64,000 nucleotides of DNA from assembly GCA_016648135.1 (NCBI GenBank), contig JADDOH010005033.1, positions 62,001 through 126,000 of the forward strand. The letters are read 5' to 3'. Made by a program: the position numbers and the translations under genes. This DNA is from Agrypnia vestita. Its lineage: Eukaryota; Arthropoda; Insecta; Trichoptera; Phryganeidae. The notes under the pieces were generated by a model. The model did no database searches. It was not told the origin of the DNA and saw nothing but the letters and a program-made list of their open reading frames with translations. Shown one piece after another: positions 31,639 through 43,961 of this stretch; the stretch's first letter is position 1, and every line of letters begins with the position of its first letter.

Positions 31639-33659
31639 TGAAGGCGACTGACTCCATCAATAATCGAAACTCAATCTTTAAAATATCCATTGTTTTAATA
31701 GCTAATGTTATATACCAAACTGAACAGCAGTTTTACTGTATATATTGTTCACCCGTCTTCTATAAATTGATGACTATCCCGGTAGTACTCAGCTAAGAAT
31801 TTAAAAATGTAAAAATTTATTTAAAATCATTGAATTCTTTTAGATTAAATTATTTGAGGGTGACATTGATTTAAAGTTTCGAAAGTTTAGCTAGCTCAGG
31901 GCGCCGCTTGAGCTGCAGTTCGGTACTAAGTCAGCCCAACCGCTGGGCGTGATTTTACGGTTCGCTTCTCGGAACCGCAAACCTATGATTCACTGCCTAC
32001 TCCTTGCGCCGCAACTGATGTATATTATCTTCACGGGATAGCACATTTTCTTAACCCTAGTTTGGGTCTACTTAAGTTTTCTTAATTGTTCAAACACCTA
32101 ATTGAACTAAAACGTGAACTAAATGTCATTTCTCAGTTGTATTAGTACAAAGTAAATATTTGAATAAATATTCGACGCCTTCAACAACCAGTATTTACAT
32201 AATTTTTTCTTCTCGAACCTTACCTTATACTTTATTTACTTGAAAATGACAATGAATTTGTTCATTGGACACATCAAAGTTTTTACTAAATACGTACATA
32301 GTAGAAATTAAAATTATTTTCAGGTAGATCATTAAATGGATGAATAAAACACAAACTATGTTATCCCTACTTGAATTTAGTTTTAATTTTTATATTTTCC
32401 TACTCGAGTTTGGAGAGTTTCAGAATCTCTCATCGACAGATGAAATATGAAATTTTGATACTCTCAAAACTCGTGTAGTAATATTTAAATATATATAATT
32501 AAACTCAATTAGAGAAAACAGATCTCATGTTTTCCAAGTATTCGATAAGCATCATTAATAAATCTCTACAAATTCACAAATTTTCAGGGTTTTTACATCT
32601 ATCTGAAATTTTCTTTGTCGAGTTTTCTGGACTATCCTTTCATCATAAAAATGGGTCCTGCGATGGTTTGGACCAAATATTGACCGGAGAATTTAACGAC
32701 ACAACATAATGAATGGCTCATAAAACTCGGGAAAGAAATTATTAGAAATTTTGGATTTTCTTAGGTTTTTGATTTGCTCCAAAAAAAAATACATGTCAAA
32801 GATATTTTTTCATATACCTATCTTACTATCTTCTTATAAATTGCACTTTCGATATATCTTTTTTAATTTAATACATATTTATAATTCAAGTCATTTTTAC
32901 ATGTTGAAGTCTTATGTCAATATCTGGAGTAAGAAAATAGTTTATTAGATATTTGATGTTATTTTAAAAATAGAATCCATCTCGCCCAAAATCCTGCACT
33001 GAATCAAAATAAGAGCTTAGGAAGTTATTAGAAAATATATTTTCACTTTCCTAAACGGTTGATATAACCTGGTCTAGCGACGATATGAGAAATATAGTGT
33101 GATATAAAAAACTTAAGTGATATTAAATTTTATTAAGAATTTTTTTTCAAATTAATGATTTTAAATTATTTACAAAGTTGTGATTTTATATAGTGTTTCT
33201 AGCGAGAGTCCCATCAACTTGCAAGAAATTTTAGTTAAGCTGGACAAAAATAGCGTAATATTCAATAGTAGTTTAACATCGAGGTGGAGTCTAAAATATA
33301 TTACTTCTGTATGGAAATAGTAACAGTAAATAAACTCTGCGTAGAAAGGGAAGACATTATAATTTGTACGAAACATCGCATGGCTTATATTAATGACTCA
33401 CTCGTAATTTTGTTCTAAAATTCTAATTAAATTATCTTTTAACTATACTTAAACTCAAAAATTCTCACGAAATCATAATGAGAATATGGAAAGAAAGGGA
33501 TATTTAGTAAGCGACGAAAATTGCAGGTTGACTTTTAACTCTTGGCACTGTACTATATTTCATATATCATAATATAATATAACAATATTACAGAGATTTG
33601 TATTATTGATTATTCTGTGATTAGGGATAGTAAAATAATGTGAATCTTAATAATAATAA
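31639..33659. other. Mostly AT-rich, no gene
   Basis: The stretch 31,890-32,030 is GC-rich, with GGTTCGCTTCTCGGAACC hairpin text; unassigned. No supported coding frame. Confidence 0.45.
32400..32482. repeat. Small fold-back, possible further hammerhead-like family
   Basis: The arms CTACTCGAGTTTGGAGAGT and ACTCTCAAAACTCGTGTAG are inverted. The minus strand of the left half has CGATGA, GAGATTCT, GAAAC, a degenerate version of the core layout. Confidence 0.4.
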
Positions 33660-34000
33660 TGACTGTGTGGTGGTCCAGATCGGTTGTGACTCTAGCTGCA
33701 TGCGCATTGAGCGACTTACATCAATTAGGGGCTCCATACGGCTAACCAGTTCCCGATCACCGAGAGGTATGTAAATTCACTCTTTCGCTGACTGCCGTAG
33801 ACATCGTAAGCAATATTTTTGTACTCAACGCCATCATTGTAAATTGTTATCAATAAAGCATCACAGTTACTTATCCTGCCTCTGCTGAAACATCTCACAC
33901 GTTACATGTGCCACTCACATAATACACGTCACGTGCCGATACACGAAGATTTCTTTGGATGGGTGGGCATTTTCTTCTCAGAATACCTACATTTCTTCTC
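33660..34000 (+). repeat. Dispersed repeat C, copy 1, LTR-like right half
   Basis: From about 33,865 it aligns with 43,765-43,930 (ATTCCTGCCT.TGCT, CATCTCACAC, GAT.TCTTTGGA.GGGTG.., TCTCAGAA.ACATA). The preceding 33,660-33,905 has an AATAAAGCATCACAG signal and ends CTCACACGTTACA, which would fit an LTR, but no second copy proves it. Confidence 0.4.
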
Positions 34001-35334
34001 TTTGTTCCGTATTAGGTCCCCCTGACGTTGGTGATCAATATAATAGAGGTATCCCTCTCTGCTGCAGTCCGGAATTAATCTCTGACGTCTCTGATACCAG
34101 TCCACTCGCGAATGTTGTGGAGCTATGACATCTGTCATCTTCCTATTCCTCGGCTTCTATCTTTCCCTTCATAAGAATTAATAATTAATTAATTAATCAT
34201 TAGTTATTATTCAATTAATTATTAAATACCTACACTACAAATACCTAACCCATCGAACCTCTGTCGATGACCTATCTATCTATGCTATCAGCTGAAAGTA
34301 GTAAGTGAAGAGAATAAATCTTAGGTTAACGAAAAGAATTTTACGATATAACCATAAAGGATAACCACCAAAAAATGGAGAATTTTTAAAAATGGTTTAA
34401 TAATTATTATCGTTGTAGAGATTATTTGACTTGTTTATGAGATTTTTTTTAATTTACTTATTTTATGTTTATTTATTTTACATTTACCAAGATCCTGCTA
34501 ACTATAATAAAGTTATCAACATGTTTCTTCTATTACTATGAATAAACTTAATAACCATTTAATTACAGTGTTGGCTCACAAAAATGTATCAATTATAAAA
34601 ATATTAAAACTTATAAAAATATTAAAGCTATTAATATTATATTAACATGGAAAATATAAGGGGCCAGTGGAGGGAATGCCCCAGGGAAGGGGTGGGAGAT
34701 TCAAGATAACAAAGATGATGATAATGATATGGTAGGTGAATAATATATTGTTAGCATGCAGAAGGTTCACTATTGTTCATAATAAACTCCCTGCATGCCA
34801 TACGAAGCGTCAATTGACGTCAAATGGGGCATTGTATTTGACGTAAATCTCCGCTGCATTTGCATTGTCTAGCGTGAAGCGTTCATATAAATTTGTCTCT
34901 TTCTCACATAGATAGCATTAATGTATTCTTTGACATGTACACAGTACATTCAAGTGTCAAATCCAAAAAATCGATTGTTGGTTTACACTCTTGTCTTCCC
35001 AATTTTTATGAATGCAGTGGAGACTTGAACCGACTCCCTCCAGGATTTTTTTCACATAGGTATAATCATTAAGATAAGTTATAGTTGGCTCTCAGATATT
35101 TTTATGAAGCATGTATGAATTTTTTTATTGGGAATATGTCTTATTTGTCGTATACGGCGTTAACGTAGTCACATAAAAAATGTAAAAAATACTTACATAA
35201 AAAACATAAAAATTCAACTTTCAATAAATTTGATAGATTTGATAGTGAAAAAACATATTCATTGATAACGATAATTTATCTTAATTAATGATTATCCCTG
35301 TGCATCACGGACATAAGTAGTGCACATCTGGAAG
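34001..35334. other. AT-rich, nothing recognised
   Basis: The ORF at 33,929-34,138 overlaps repeat C and has no family match. No other feature supported. Confidence 0.45.
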
Positions 35335-36020
35335 TATGACAGCTGAGATGGTGCGGGCACAAAAGACATAAATGCCTATAAAATTTAAGTAAAGATAAAT
35401 CAGGCTATTGTGAGACCCACGTTTATGAATGCCCACGAATGCTGGACTGTGTACAACTTCTACTCTAGGAAACTTGAAGTAGCAGAAATGGAAATACTTA
35501 GATAGTCGGCAGGAGTATCAATAAAATATACGATTAAAAATTCAAGTATTCGTGGTTGCCTGGATGTCATAAACAGTAAGCCTGATCTGGTGGTCTCCAG
35601 ACCAGTCAGCAGTCATCCAGAGAAAGACCACAAAACTCCTAGATTACTCAATGCTTCAAAATACTGAAGAAAACGGCCTAAATCAAAACGACACCCAGAA
35701 CCGAAGAAGATACAGCCTGAGAACGAGAAGAACCCACTACAATGATTTGGGACTGTGCAAGAAAGAAGAAGAGGAATTTAGTAATGTTAAAAATAAACAG
35801 CACCCATACGATACCATACCTCAGTTAAATATCGAAGGGAAGATTCAAGGCCACACAGGAGTCGGAAGAAAACTTCTCTCCATGCTTAGAAATATCCGAG
35901 AATGAACCGAGAGAAGGAGAGTTGAAGAGCAAGATACCTAAGATCTAGATGGTTTCTCTCGGATGATTGTCAAAGTTGGGGGGACCTAATGGGGGAACTA
36001 GAGGATACTAGAGAATAAGA
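35335..36020 (+). pseudogene. LINE ORF C-terminal part
   Basis: Plus frames: QAIVRPTFMNAHECWTVYNF and KLEVAEMEILR (RT thumb motif) near 35,400-35,500. Then NIEGKIQGHTGVGRKLLSML and RNIRE near 35,825-35,905, where TGA replaces the expected Trp. These fit the I-E-G-K-I-x-G-K-R-G-x-G-R-K-R-x-S-W-L-R-N-I-R-x-W tail of insect LINEs. Stops separate the pieces. Confidence 0.65.
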
Positions 36021-37220
36021 ATATATATTATAATACGTCGTTAATTAACAATTTTCACATCTTCTTAAGTTCACAGCAAAAGGAATTTATGTCAACACCT
36101 ACTTTATCCGACTATTTTTCAAACACCCTCAGTTAAAATAATATGGTGTGTAGGTGTCTATATGTGTAACAGCCTGCCAAGTCGGTTACATATTGCGCAA
36201 GCGCGGTCCCGAACCCAGTTAAGGCTGTACACTGGGAATAATGCGCTTCAAACAATAGTTTAACTGCCGTTCCAAAGCGTTTAAAATGTTACCGAAGAAA
36301 TGATTTAGATGGAGCAATGTAATATATACGTACCCACTAAGCGTATTCTGCCTTATGAGGTTTTGCGCACGCAGCGATAACTTAAGACATTATGCAAACT
36401 AAGATCAATTATTAATTATGTTTTGTAGAGAGATGTTGGGTATTAACAGTATAATGGAAAATGTGGCCAAATTTAGAATATTTACATGCGTTACATTCCA
36501 GACAATCAGATATAATATAAAGGTATTAAAAGGTGCAAGATGAAAATTATGATTCAAGAAATCAAGTTTAATGGAACTTAAAGTAATGCTATACATATGT
36601 ATATAAAACAAAATTAAAATTATACAATATGCCTAAAAACTTTCAATTTTGCCCATATTTCTTAAAAATTTGGACAGCGATGTACTGTAACAACCTACAT
36701 ATTTCAAATAGTTTCTATTAGATAAAAACTTTTATTTTAGCTTACATCACATGTTAAAATAATGTATAAAGATGATGTTTAATGTAATAAACTTATAAGT
36801 TTATATTTTATATATCAATGATGTATTATAATATACCAACATGCATTTAACAGATATGAATACTCCTCCCATAATCTCGAGCTATTCGATCATTATTATA
36901 GAGAGAATAATAAAATATTTAAAATGTAATATCATAAGTGTAATTCATTTTAAAAATCATTGTATATACCTACGTATAAAAATCATTGTATATACCTGCA
37001 CTTCAGCTGTCTCTCACTTTAACTTATTTTAAGTTGCAACAGTTCAATGACTAGGGTAATACAACGAAACATTATTCAGATGAAGGGGAATTTATTAAAA
37101 TGAATTTTAAACAGAAATTAATAATGCCACAGAAGGTGACAATTTTTTTATGAAGTGTTTTTGGGAATTTTGCACATTGAAACCCTTTTCTTTACAATAA
37201 ATTGAGGTGAAGATTTAATT
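36021..37220. other. Mostly AT-rich, no gene
   Basis: A 23-bp direct duplication (AAAAATCATTGTATATACCT) lies at about 36,951-36,998. The stretch 36,120-36,380 is GC-richer and unassigned. Confidence 0.45.
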
Positions 37221-37335
37221 TACCACGCCTCGACATCAGCGCTAGCGGCCGCGTCATACAAGGAGGGAAAAGACAGTAGAACTAAATACTTTTATACTAC
37301 TGGCGGTGACGCAGCGCAGGTGTCGGTGCGTGGTA
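37221..37335. mobile_element. 115-bp mini fold-back element
   Basis: The ends TACCACGCCTCGACATCAGC and GGTGTCGGTGCGTGGTA are inverted repeats of about 25 bp with a few mismatches. Small size and no gene suggest a MITE. Confidence 0.55.
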
Positions 37336-38204
37336 TTCACATTCTGCAAATTAATGAACATCTGGGCAAAATTTCTATATCACATTTAAAACAATAAAGC
37401 TACAATCGTCTGGCACAAACACCGCTTCTGCACGTGCTTAGCAATGTTCCTTTTTTCTAAAACCGCTCGACCTGATGCACATGTTCTTGTATTTACGGAG
37501 TCAGATAACACGCAGCTCGCTCCAGGCGTAATGTGAAATTGATTATTAGAGAGAATTTGAATACCAGGCAAGTCGTGGTCTTTATTTTGCTGGCCTCGCA
37601 TCTGAGGAGGATTGCTCCCTTAAGGGTCCAGAGAACAACCCCGCCCCGAGGCTTTGGGCGGCCGATGCAGATGATTACCGGAACATCACCTCTGCAGCTG
37701 CCCCCCAGGCGTTGCAATGGATTCACCTTTCACTCCATGCTGCGTCACCTGGCCATGGCGCGAAGCGCTCCCGTGGAAAAACCCTCTATTAACACGAGGG
37801 TTCACAGAAAGGTTCACATCTCGCGTGCTGAAGTGTCAGATTCCGAATGCGCCATTTTGTAATCTCGTCCCCGCCGTTCGCGACCGCTGTGAAACTATCT
37901 GCAGTAGACCAAAGACATTATTCCGTTCCATAGAGTATTTGCAGTACCTACGCCGTTAGAAATCAATTTTTGGTGCAGATAGTTGGTGCGGGGATCGATA
38001 AATTCATTTCTTCAGAGGTTTCGCGAAGAGGTGTGACGAACAAAGGTTGCTACGTCACAATATATTTAAGAGAAATATCTGGAGCGAAGATTTTTTTGTT
38101 TTATCCCATTTTAGCAACCTCAGAGAATATGTTAGAAGTTTATCATTTATAGATTGGCATAATATTTAAATATAATATGATAAAAATATCTTCATAATTT
38201 TCAT
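37336..38204. other. GC-rich island without a recognised gene
   Basis: The stretch 37,400-38,060 is distinctly GC- and CpG-richer than anything around it. Several overlapping ORFs exist on both strands, but none has a recognised domain or protein-like composition. Possibilities are an untranslated exon or promoter, a conserved noncoding element, or an unrecognised repeat. Confidence 0.3.
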
Positions 38205-38465
38205 CTCCTCGTCCTTGTTGAGTTGGGGACGGTACTTCCGTATTCCCACGTCTTGTGCTGCTTCCGTATGTGTTAACCAGCTAACCCATTCTGTTTTCAT
38301 GCGCTTTTTTTTTGCTTCTCCCAGCATAATCTGGGGCGACCAATCGATTGCCTTCCTTTCGGGGTTGCCAAGACGATACTTATTGGTATTTGTTCTTCTG
38401 ACATTCTTAGTACATGTTCAAGCCACCTCATTGGGATTTATCTATACAGGGTTGAAGCTTTATAA
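38205..38465 (-). pseudogene. LINE ORF tail relic
   Basis: The minus frame reads MRWLEHVLRMSEEQIPISIV, LATPKGRQSIGRPRLCWEKQ, then after a frameshift SWLTHTEAAQDVGIRKYRPQ. This is the typical L-R-W-x-G-H-V-x-R-M...G-R-P-x-x-x-W...W...A-Q-D tail. The plus-strand ORF at 38,215-38,469 is its antisense. Confidence 0.7.
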
Positions 38466-38904
38466 ATAATCACGTCACTTACGTTATAGCAAAAAATCTG
38501 AATTATATATATTTTATTTTGGCAATTATTTAAAAATATTACCCGATACCTTATATTTTAACGTTTTACTTACACATTTTTTTGTACCAGTGTTATCTGT
38601 TATCTGCCAAAATTACCATAACTCAAATGTCATAATATCCTAGTCTTCTTACCTACAATGGTGTACATCTACATAATACTATAACGTGATATCGGTTGCT
38701 AGTTCCTACTCTAATAGGGGCAAAAGGTTGCATCACAGACCACCAAAATAAATATACCTTGTATATAAATTTCTTGTCTACAAATTCGAAATAATTTTGA
38801 AAAGGTTAAACTAAACACTCTTTAAAAGTATAATGTCTATGTAAATAAATCGCGCTTTATTATAAACGTGTGCTAACTTAAGAAAATCGTCTAGTTTGCG
38901 CCTT
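38466..38904 (-). repeat. AT-rich spacer with dispersed repeat D, copy 2
   Basis: At 38,725-38,833 the minus strand carries both ends of repeat D (TTAAAGAGTGTTTAGTTTAACC and ATTTATTTTGGTGGTCTGTG) with a short middle. Nothing else was recognised in this stretch. Confidence 0.5.
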
Positions 38905-39090
38905 CTGGGGTATTATGCCGTGTTATTACGACCTTTCTGGCCGACGTTTCGGATCGCATTGCAGGGTCCATCATCAGTGCTGACGTGTGAGAAAGGTCGT
39001 AATAACACGGCATAATACCCCAGGAGACGCAATTCAGAAGATTCTGAGTGGCCGTGAAAACCTAAGAACATTCTTGAGGAGGCATGAATG
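38905..39090 (-). repeat. Repeat family 2 with perfect 34-bp stem
   Basis: 38,905-38,938 and 38,990-39,023 are exact inverted repeats (34 of 34). The 51-nt loop read on the minus strand has CTGATGA, a GGACCC/GGGATCC-like stem (GGACCCTGCAATGCGATCC) and GAAAC. The tail to 39,090 (GCCGTGAAAACCTAAGAACA) matches 23,400 and 59,465. No cleavage triplet was placed. Confidence 0.7.
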
Positions 39091-41429
39091 AGCTGCAGTA
39101 TAAAAATATGATTTAGACATACGCGAGGGGAAATTCTTCCGCTGTGAATCATTTCCCTCTCCTAAGAAACTAGTTCATCTCTGAACATGCTTTTTGCGTT
39201 GTGGATGGCATCAAAATAACATAACATAATGATCAAGTGAAAGGGGGATGGTGCCTTTGTTCTGCGCCGGGCTTCAAAAAGGAATGTGCAACAATTTTGA
39301 ATGATAAGAAGTCAAAGTTGAATTCAGGATCCTAAAGTGAAAACTTAGAAAATCTTGATTTTGGTCGGAAAAAGGGTGAATGACTGTAAAGAAAATCTAA
39401 AAACAGATATACAGACACTGAGATTTATATATGTGGGTTATAAAAGCAAGTGTAGCAATATCTAAAAAAAATTAATGCGGTCGTCGATGATTACTAACTT
39501 ATAATGTACCGAATTCAAGATTTTACAGGAAACGTAGCTTATAAATTTATAGAAAACATAATTTTGGAAGGGATAGATACATAAAATTCAGAATTCAGTA
39601 TATTTTAAATTAATAATCATCGGTGAATACATTTAAAATATTTTTTTTATTTTTTGGATATTGCTGCCTATGATTTTATACCCGATATTTTAATTATATG
39701 AAGGAGTATGTAGATAATAAGGGTCATATCATCACTTATGTATAAAATAATCTGATTATCCCCGTCTGGTAAGGTTTTAAGGTTAGATTAAAAAATGTTA
39801 AGTTAATAGATAACTATAATATTGATAGTAATCTATGAACTTAAAATTTTTTAATAATTAAAAGAAAGCACTTATTTTTTTTTTATATATTTTATATAAT
39901 TTAATTGACAAATCAATATGTTTCGCGACCAATGGTCTTAACATCAGAATACCAGGATAAATGGTTTAATCTCATTTAAGTAATTTTGATAGTATTGGAT
40001 AATTGAACTAGTTTTTTAAAATAGTTAATTTATTTGAAATAACATTATCCGTAACCATAAATGTAGAAAAATGTTATAATAAAATGAAAAATGTTTTACA
40101 AAAAATCATACTTCATTCAAATAATTCCTAAAAGCAGGGCAGATTTAACGATTTTTCCCAGTCGACTACTTGAATTTAAAATTGAGTATTGAAATTCATT
40201 TATGCACGCCATGTGACGTAAAATTGAATTTCGCTTGCTAATTGAGTGCTGTTTGTTCCAAAAAAATATTTTCAAATGAAAGTTAATTTTTTTATAAAAT
40301 ATTCAATTAATTTGCAAATCATTGTATCGAGAATTAAAATTGTTACAGTTGAATTATACAAATTTAAGGATGGCAGAACATATCAAAAGGGCTGAAAGTT
40401 AATAAAAAAATTAATTTGTAAATGATATAAAATCCTAAATTGTACTATTCGTATATAAAATGTGTTCAGCGTTGTATCAAATCAAGTGGAATCATAGGTC
40501 TTATATATGCAGATTTTTTCTGTAGAATTTCGCCAAAACTTCTGGTTAGATTTTCTGGGATATTCTATCCTATAGCAGTGAGATCTGAATTTTGGGCAGT
40601 TTTTTTATTTTATTACAAGTGAAATATTATTTACCATTTGTTTGCTGAAGAATTAATAGAAAAACTCTACATACAGCTAAAAAATTATATTTTGCCAATT
40701 TTTACCATGTCAATAATGCATGTTATTATCATGTCATTAATTAGCTAATTTAAAAATATATATTAATACACAAAACGAGTATAAAGTGTTCCGTGGTAAT
40801 GAATTGTATAAAGTGTTCCGTGGTAATGGATTGTATAAAAGCATGCTATTAAAAATACATCATTATCTACGTATCAATGTCCGTAATTAACGCTACCAAC
40901 GCCAAATAGCGTTGTTTTCGAATGCGTAACTCGTTGCCGAAATATATTAATTTCTCTATATAATAACAACACAACCAAGATGCATTTTTCGAGATAAATT
41001 TCACATTGACCGAACATATTGTGATTATAATAAAGAATTGTTATGAATAAATTTTTCAAATATATTATTTATGTAAAACAATATTATATATAAAAAAAAA
41101 TGTATAAGAAAATTATGAGCTTTGCTATTTTTTACATCGCTAGGGCATAACGACTAATTATCAACGTACCTTAAGCTGAAATACAAAACATGTAGTTTTT
41201 GACGGGTTTTAGCTAGTAAATAATCATGACCTAAAATGTTTTCGTTATTATTACGAAGTTCGTTATTCAATACATATGGTATATTGATAACCTAAGTAAA
41301 TGCCATGAAAATCGTCAATTCTTTCATTTGAAAAAAAAAACCGCTGTGACTAGAAACTTTTTTGCTTCTCGGTAAATATACGGTTTGTATAAAAAATATC
41401 CGTTTTATTTAACACTTAAATATGTCCAA
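39091..41429. other. AT-rich, no gene; small repeats
   Basis: 39,920-39,947 (minus) is a PLE-type 28-nt motif with GACC-ATT-GGTC stem and CTGATGT. 40,784-40,838 is a 26-bp tandem duplication (AAAGTGTTCCGTGGTAATG). No coding frame supported. Confidence 0.5.
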
Positions 41430-41960
41430 AGACCGTAATTATAAACCTTAAACTTTAATGTATTTTATTATTTAGACAGATGATTTCTAATGATTCTAAT
41501 CTATTTAATTTTTCAACTTTATTGCTGATGTGTAGGATTTTAACACCTCTATTTTTATCGAAAATGTATTGGTTATCTTGTAGGTGCAAAGCAACGTTAG
41601 ATAATTTCTCTTAGTCTTTTAGACTTTCTCTTTATTAAATTATCTATCTGTCCTTTATCATATCCATTATTTTATGTAATTCATTTTATTATACTCAATT
41701 CTGTATTGTTATTTATTTAATGCAAAGTGCATGTAGTAATGTATGAATAAGAGAATGGAATACCGATAGTTTACGTGATATATGCTGTCTCGATGTATCG
41801 TGGATTATATTGTCGCAATAAGCTCGTTTTCTGTAGATGGAAAATTCTATTTCGTTATTAACAATTTTTATCCCTATATCTAAAAAGTTAATTTGATTTT
41901 CTCCTATCTCCAAAGTAAATTGAATAGATTTTTTAATTTGATTCATTTTTTAGGAATATA
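41430..41960 (-). pseudogene. Penelope-like element RT fragment
   Basis: The minus frame 41,946-41,713 reads IQFTLEIGENQINFLDIGIK, then EFSIYRKRAYCDNIIHDTSR, the conserved PLE block after the RT palm (F-T-x-E...N-x-L-x-F-L-D...Y-R-K-P-x-x-x-D-x-x-I). Beyond a stop, near 41,600-41,470, are LSNVALHLQDNQYIFDKNRG and VKILHISNKVEKLNRLESLE, which resemble the end of PLE proteins. The space between is too short for a full GIY-YIG endonuclease domain, so a deletion is likely. Truncated and dead. Confidence 0.75.
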
Positions 41961-42443
41961 TCTAATTATCTTAGTATCCCTGTCCATAAGAAAACACTTT
42001 TGAAAATTTTTAATTAGTCGATGATTTTTGATTATGTAGTCCAAAAATGAAAAACAGAGATTTGGAGATGGAGAGATCACAATACCTCAATTCCAGCAAT
42101 TATGAAAATATATTTTAAAAGCTTTGAAAATATTAAGATCCGGATATTACGAGAAATACAATATTATTAATCTCATTATTTTAAAATTATTAACATTCAT
42201 TAAGTAATAGGAGCACTTAAATCAATAAATAGGAATTCAACCTAATATATCAATAATCAGTTAAATTGTAAAAATACTTTGAATAATGATTACCTAGAAG
42301 TAAGGGGAAAAATATCCTAACAATATAACAAAATTATGACAAACCTTTTCAAATTAAATACAATCGACATCGTATAGACTCAATGTTAAACACCATTGGA
42401 CTTAAATTGTATAAATGCCCTTGCTTTAAAGAATAATATACAA
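41961..42443. other. AT-rich, nothing recognised
   Basis: May hold decayed upstream PLE sequence near 41,961-42,050, but no clear frame. Confidence 0.4.
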
Positions 42444-42630
42444 GAGTAACTTGTTGGTCTTGTGGTTAGGACTCTCGCCTCGTGATCCAAAGGTCGCAGG
42501 TTCGAATCTTACTCCAGACAAGCAAGTTAGTCCTATTTTCATAGCACAAGCGTTTAGCTTAATTTGATAATAGTAAGAATATTGATGTGACACGAATTCC
42601 GTGTTCGCATCTCAATTTAAAAAAAAAAAA
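42444..42630 (+). mobile_element. SINE1, tRNA-headed, copy with full body
   Basis: The head TTGTTGGTCTTGTGGTTAGG (A-box region) is followed by GACTCTCGCCTCGTGATCC and the B box GGTTCGAATCT. The body AGTTAGTCCTATTTTCATAG, GCGTTTAGCTTAATTTGA and GTGTTCGCATCTC ends in an A-run. The same family is at 55,792-55,978 (minus), 59,858-60,045 (plus) and, truncated, 4,274-4,361 (minus). Confidence 0.8.
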
Positions 42631-42720
42631 ATCTGAAGATTGCCGTGATAGGCTGAAACCGGCGGTCAAAAAACAATAAATAGTGGAAAAAAGTTCAAAA
42701 GTGTCTCAATTTAATTATAA
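42631..42720 (+). repeat. Hammerhead-like core, third family, next to SINE1 tail
   Basis: CTGAAGATTGCCGTGATAGG then CTGAAACCGGCGG: CUGANGA, a GCC/GGC stem and GAAAC, directly after the SINE A-tail. Single arm only. Confidence 0.45.
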
Positions 42721-43764
42721 ATAAGATGAGTTTTATTTTGTACTATTTGGCTTCTATGTTCAACGATTTTGTGAAAAGTGATTGGGTATCTGTTTAATGG
42801 TCAAAGGTCAGACTTAAAATAGAGCGGCATTTTTCCGATTCCTTTCCTATATAAAATATCGCCAAAAATTATTTAGTCTCCCATTTTCTGTAATTTCTCT
42901 AGTCATTCTATTAAAAATAGACTTGTATCGAAAAATTGAGTACAATCCTAAAAAATATCTGGAAATATAAATATCAGACGACGTTTTAAATTTTCTGTTA
43001 GATAAATACTTAATTTTCCTTTTTTCCAAAATATATGTTTAAGTGCCTTTAGCTGCTCAAAATGACTGCACGCATCTGAAGAAAATAATGTTTATCCATT
43101 AATTAAGTATAATTTTAAGTTAAGAATTTGAGTTTCATTATGTCAAGTCACTGGACAATTCTGTGTTGAGGATAACTTTTTAGAAAATTTGATTTATCTT
43201 TTTAGAAAAAAAAAGATAAATCAAATTTTGAACAGGAATACCCTTTTCTTTCAAATTGTAAAGGGTATTTCTTAACTTTTCAAGATGAGTAATACTGGCA
43301 ATTTATTTGCTTATATTATTTTTGAGAATATCTAATATTTCGTTTGGTTTAAACCCATTCTCCGGAATCCTATACTTTTGTCCTGAATTATTTAAACAAA
43401 ACGATTAAAGAATAGGGTTTGGGTCATATATTTCGTAAATCCCACGTATTAAATAAAATTTTGAGAATAACGAGATTGTTTAGAATATCGCCTTATATTT
43501 CAAACTTTATTAGTTTGATTTCCACACGTTAAGATATTTTTTAATTAATTATTAAATTAATGATGAGAAGGACTGCACCTCTCGAAACTGAGCTGTGGAA
43601 AAATATCTCAACATGTGTGTAACGCAAGGTTTAGCTTAACGTTAATTAAAATAAACATGTTGCACCATAAAGTAACTGCCATATCAATAAATCAATTTTC
43701 AAGATTCTAACAATGATTTTATTTCTGACATTTGGTTATGTGGGTAAAATATATTCAAAGTTAT
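42721..43764. other. AT-rich, no gene; two adjacent hairpins
   Basis: 43,184-43,237 (AAATTTGATTTATCTTTTT and its complement) and 43,239-43,272 (AATACCCTTT/AAAGGGTATT) are consecutive stem-loops. Confidence 0.5.
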
Positions 43765-43930
43765 AATCTGCTATTCCTGCCTGTGCTCTCTCATCTCACA
43801 CAATAGACGCGTACGCACTCAATATACATCAAGTGCAAGTGCAAGTGCATCAATATACAAGGAGATGTCTTTGGACGGGTGCACATTTTTTTCTCTCAGA
43901 ACACATAACGTACATTCACACACCTAACCC
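43765..43930 (+). repeat. Dispersed repeat C, copy 2
   Basis: Aligns with 33,865-34,000. A short CAAGTG trinucleotide-pair repeat sits at 43,838-43,858. Confidence 0.5.
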
Positions 43931-43961
43931 GTACTTTATATTAATAAAACTAACTAATATA

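Noticed and set aside
33660..33905. Firm LTR call
   Set aside because: Plausible TGT..ACA edges and a polyadenylation-like signal, but without a matching full second copy or target duplication.
37533..37959. Protein gene in the GC-rich island
   Set aside because: Overlapping frames on both strands are equally open, lack domains and have no start or splice context that favours one.
42444..42530. tRNA gene
   Set aside because: A and B boxes are present but the arms do not make a sound cloverleaf, and a shared SINE body follows; the same holds at 9,750, 55,910 and 59,890.
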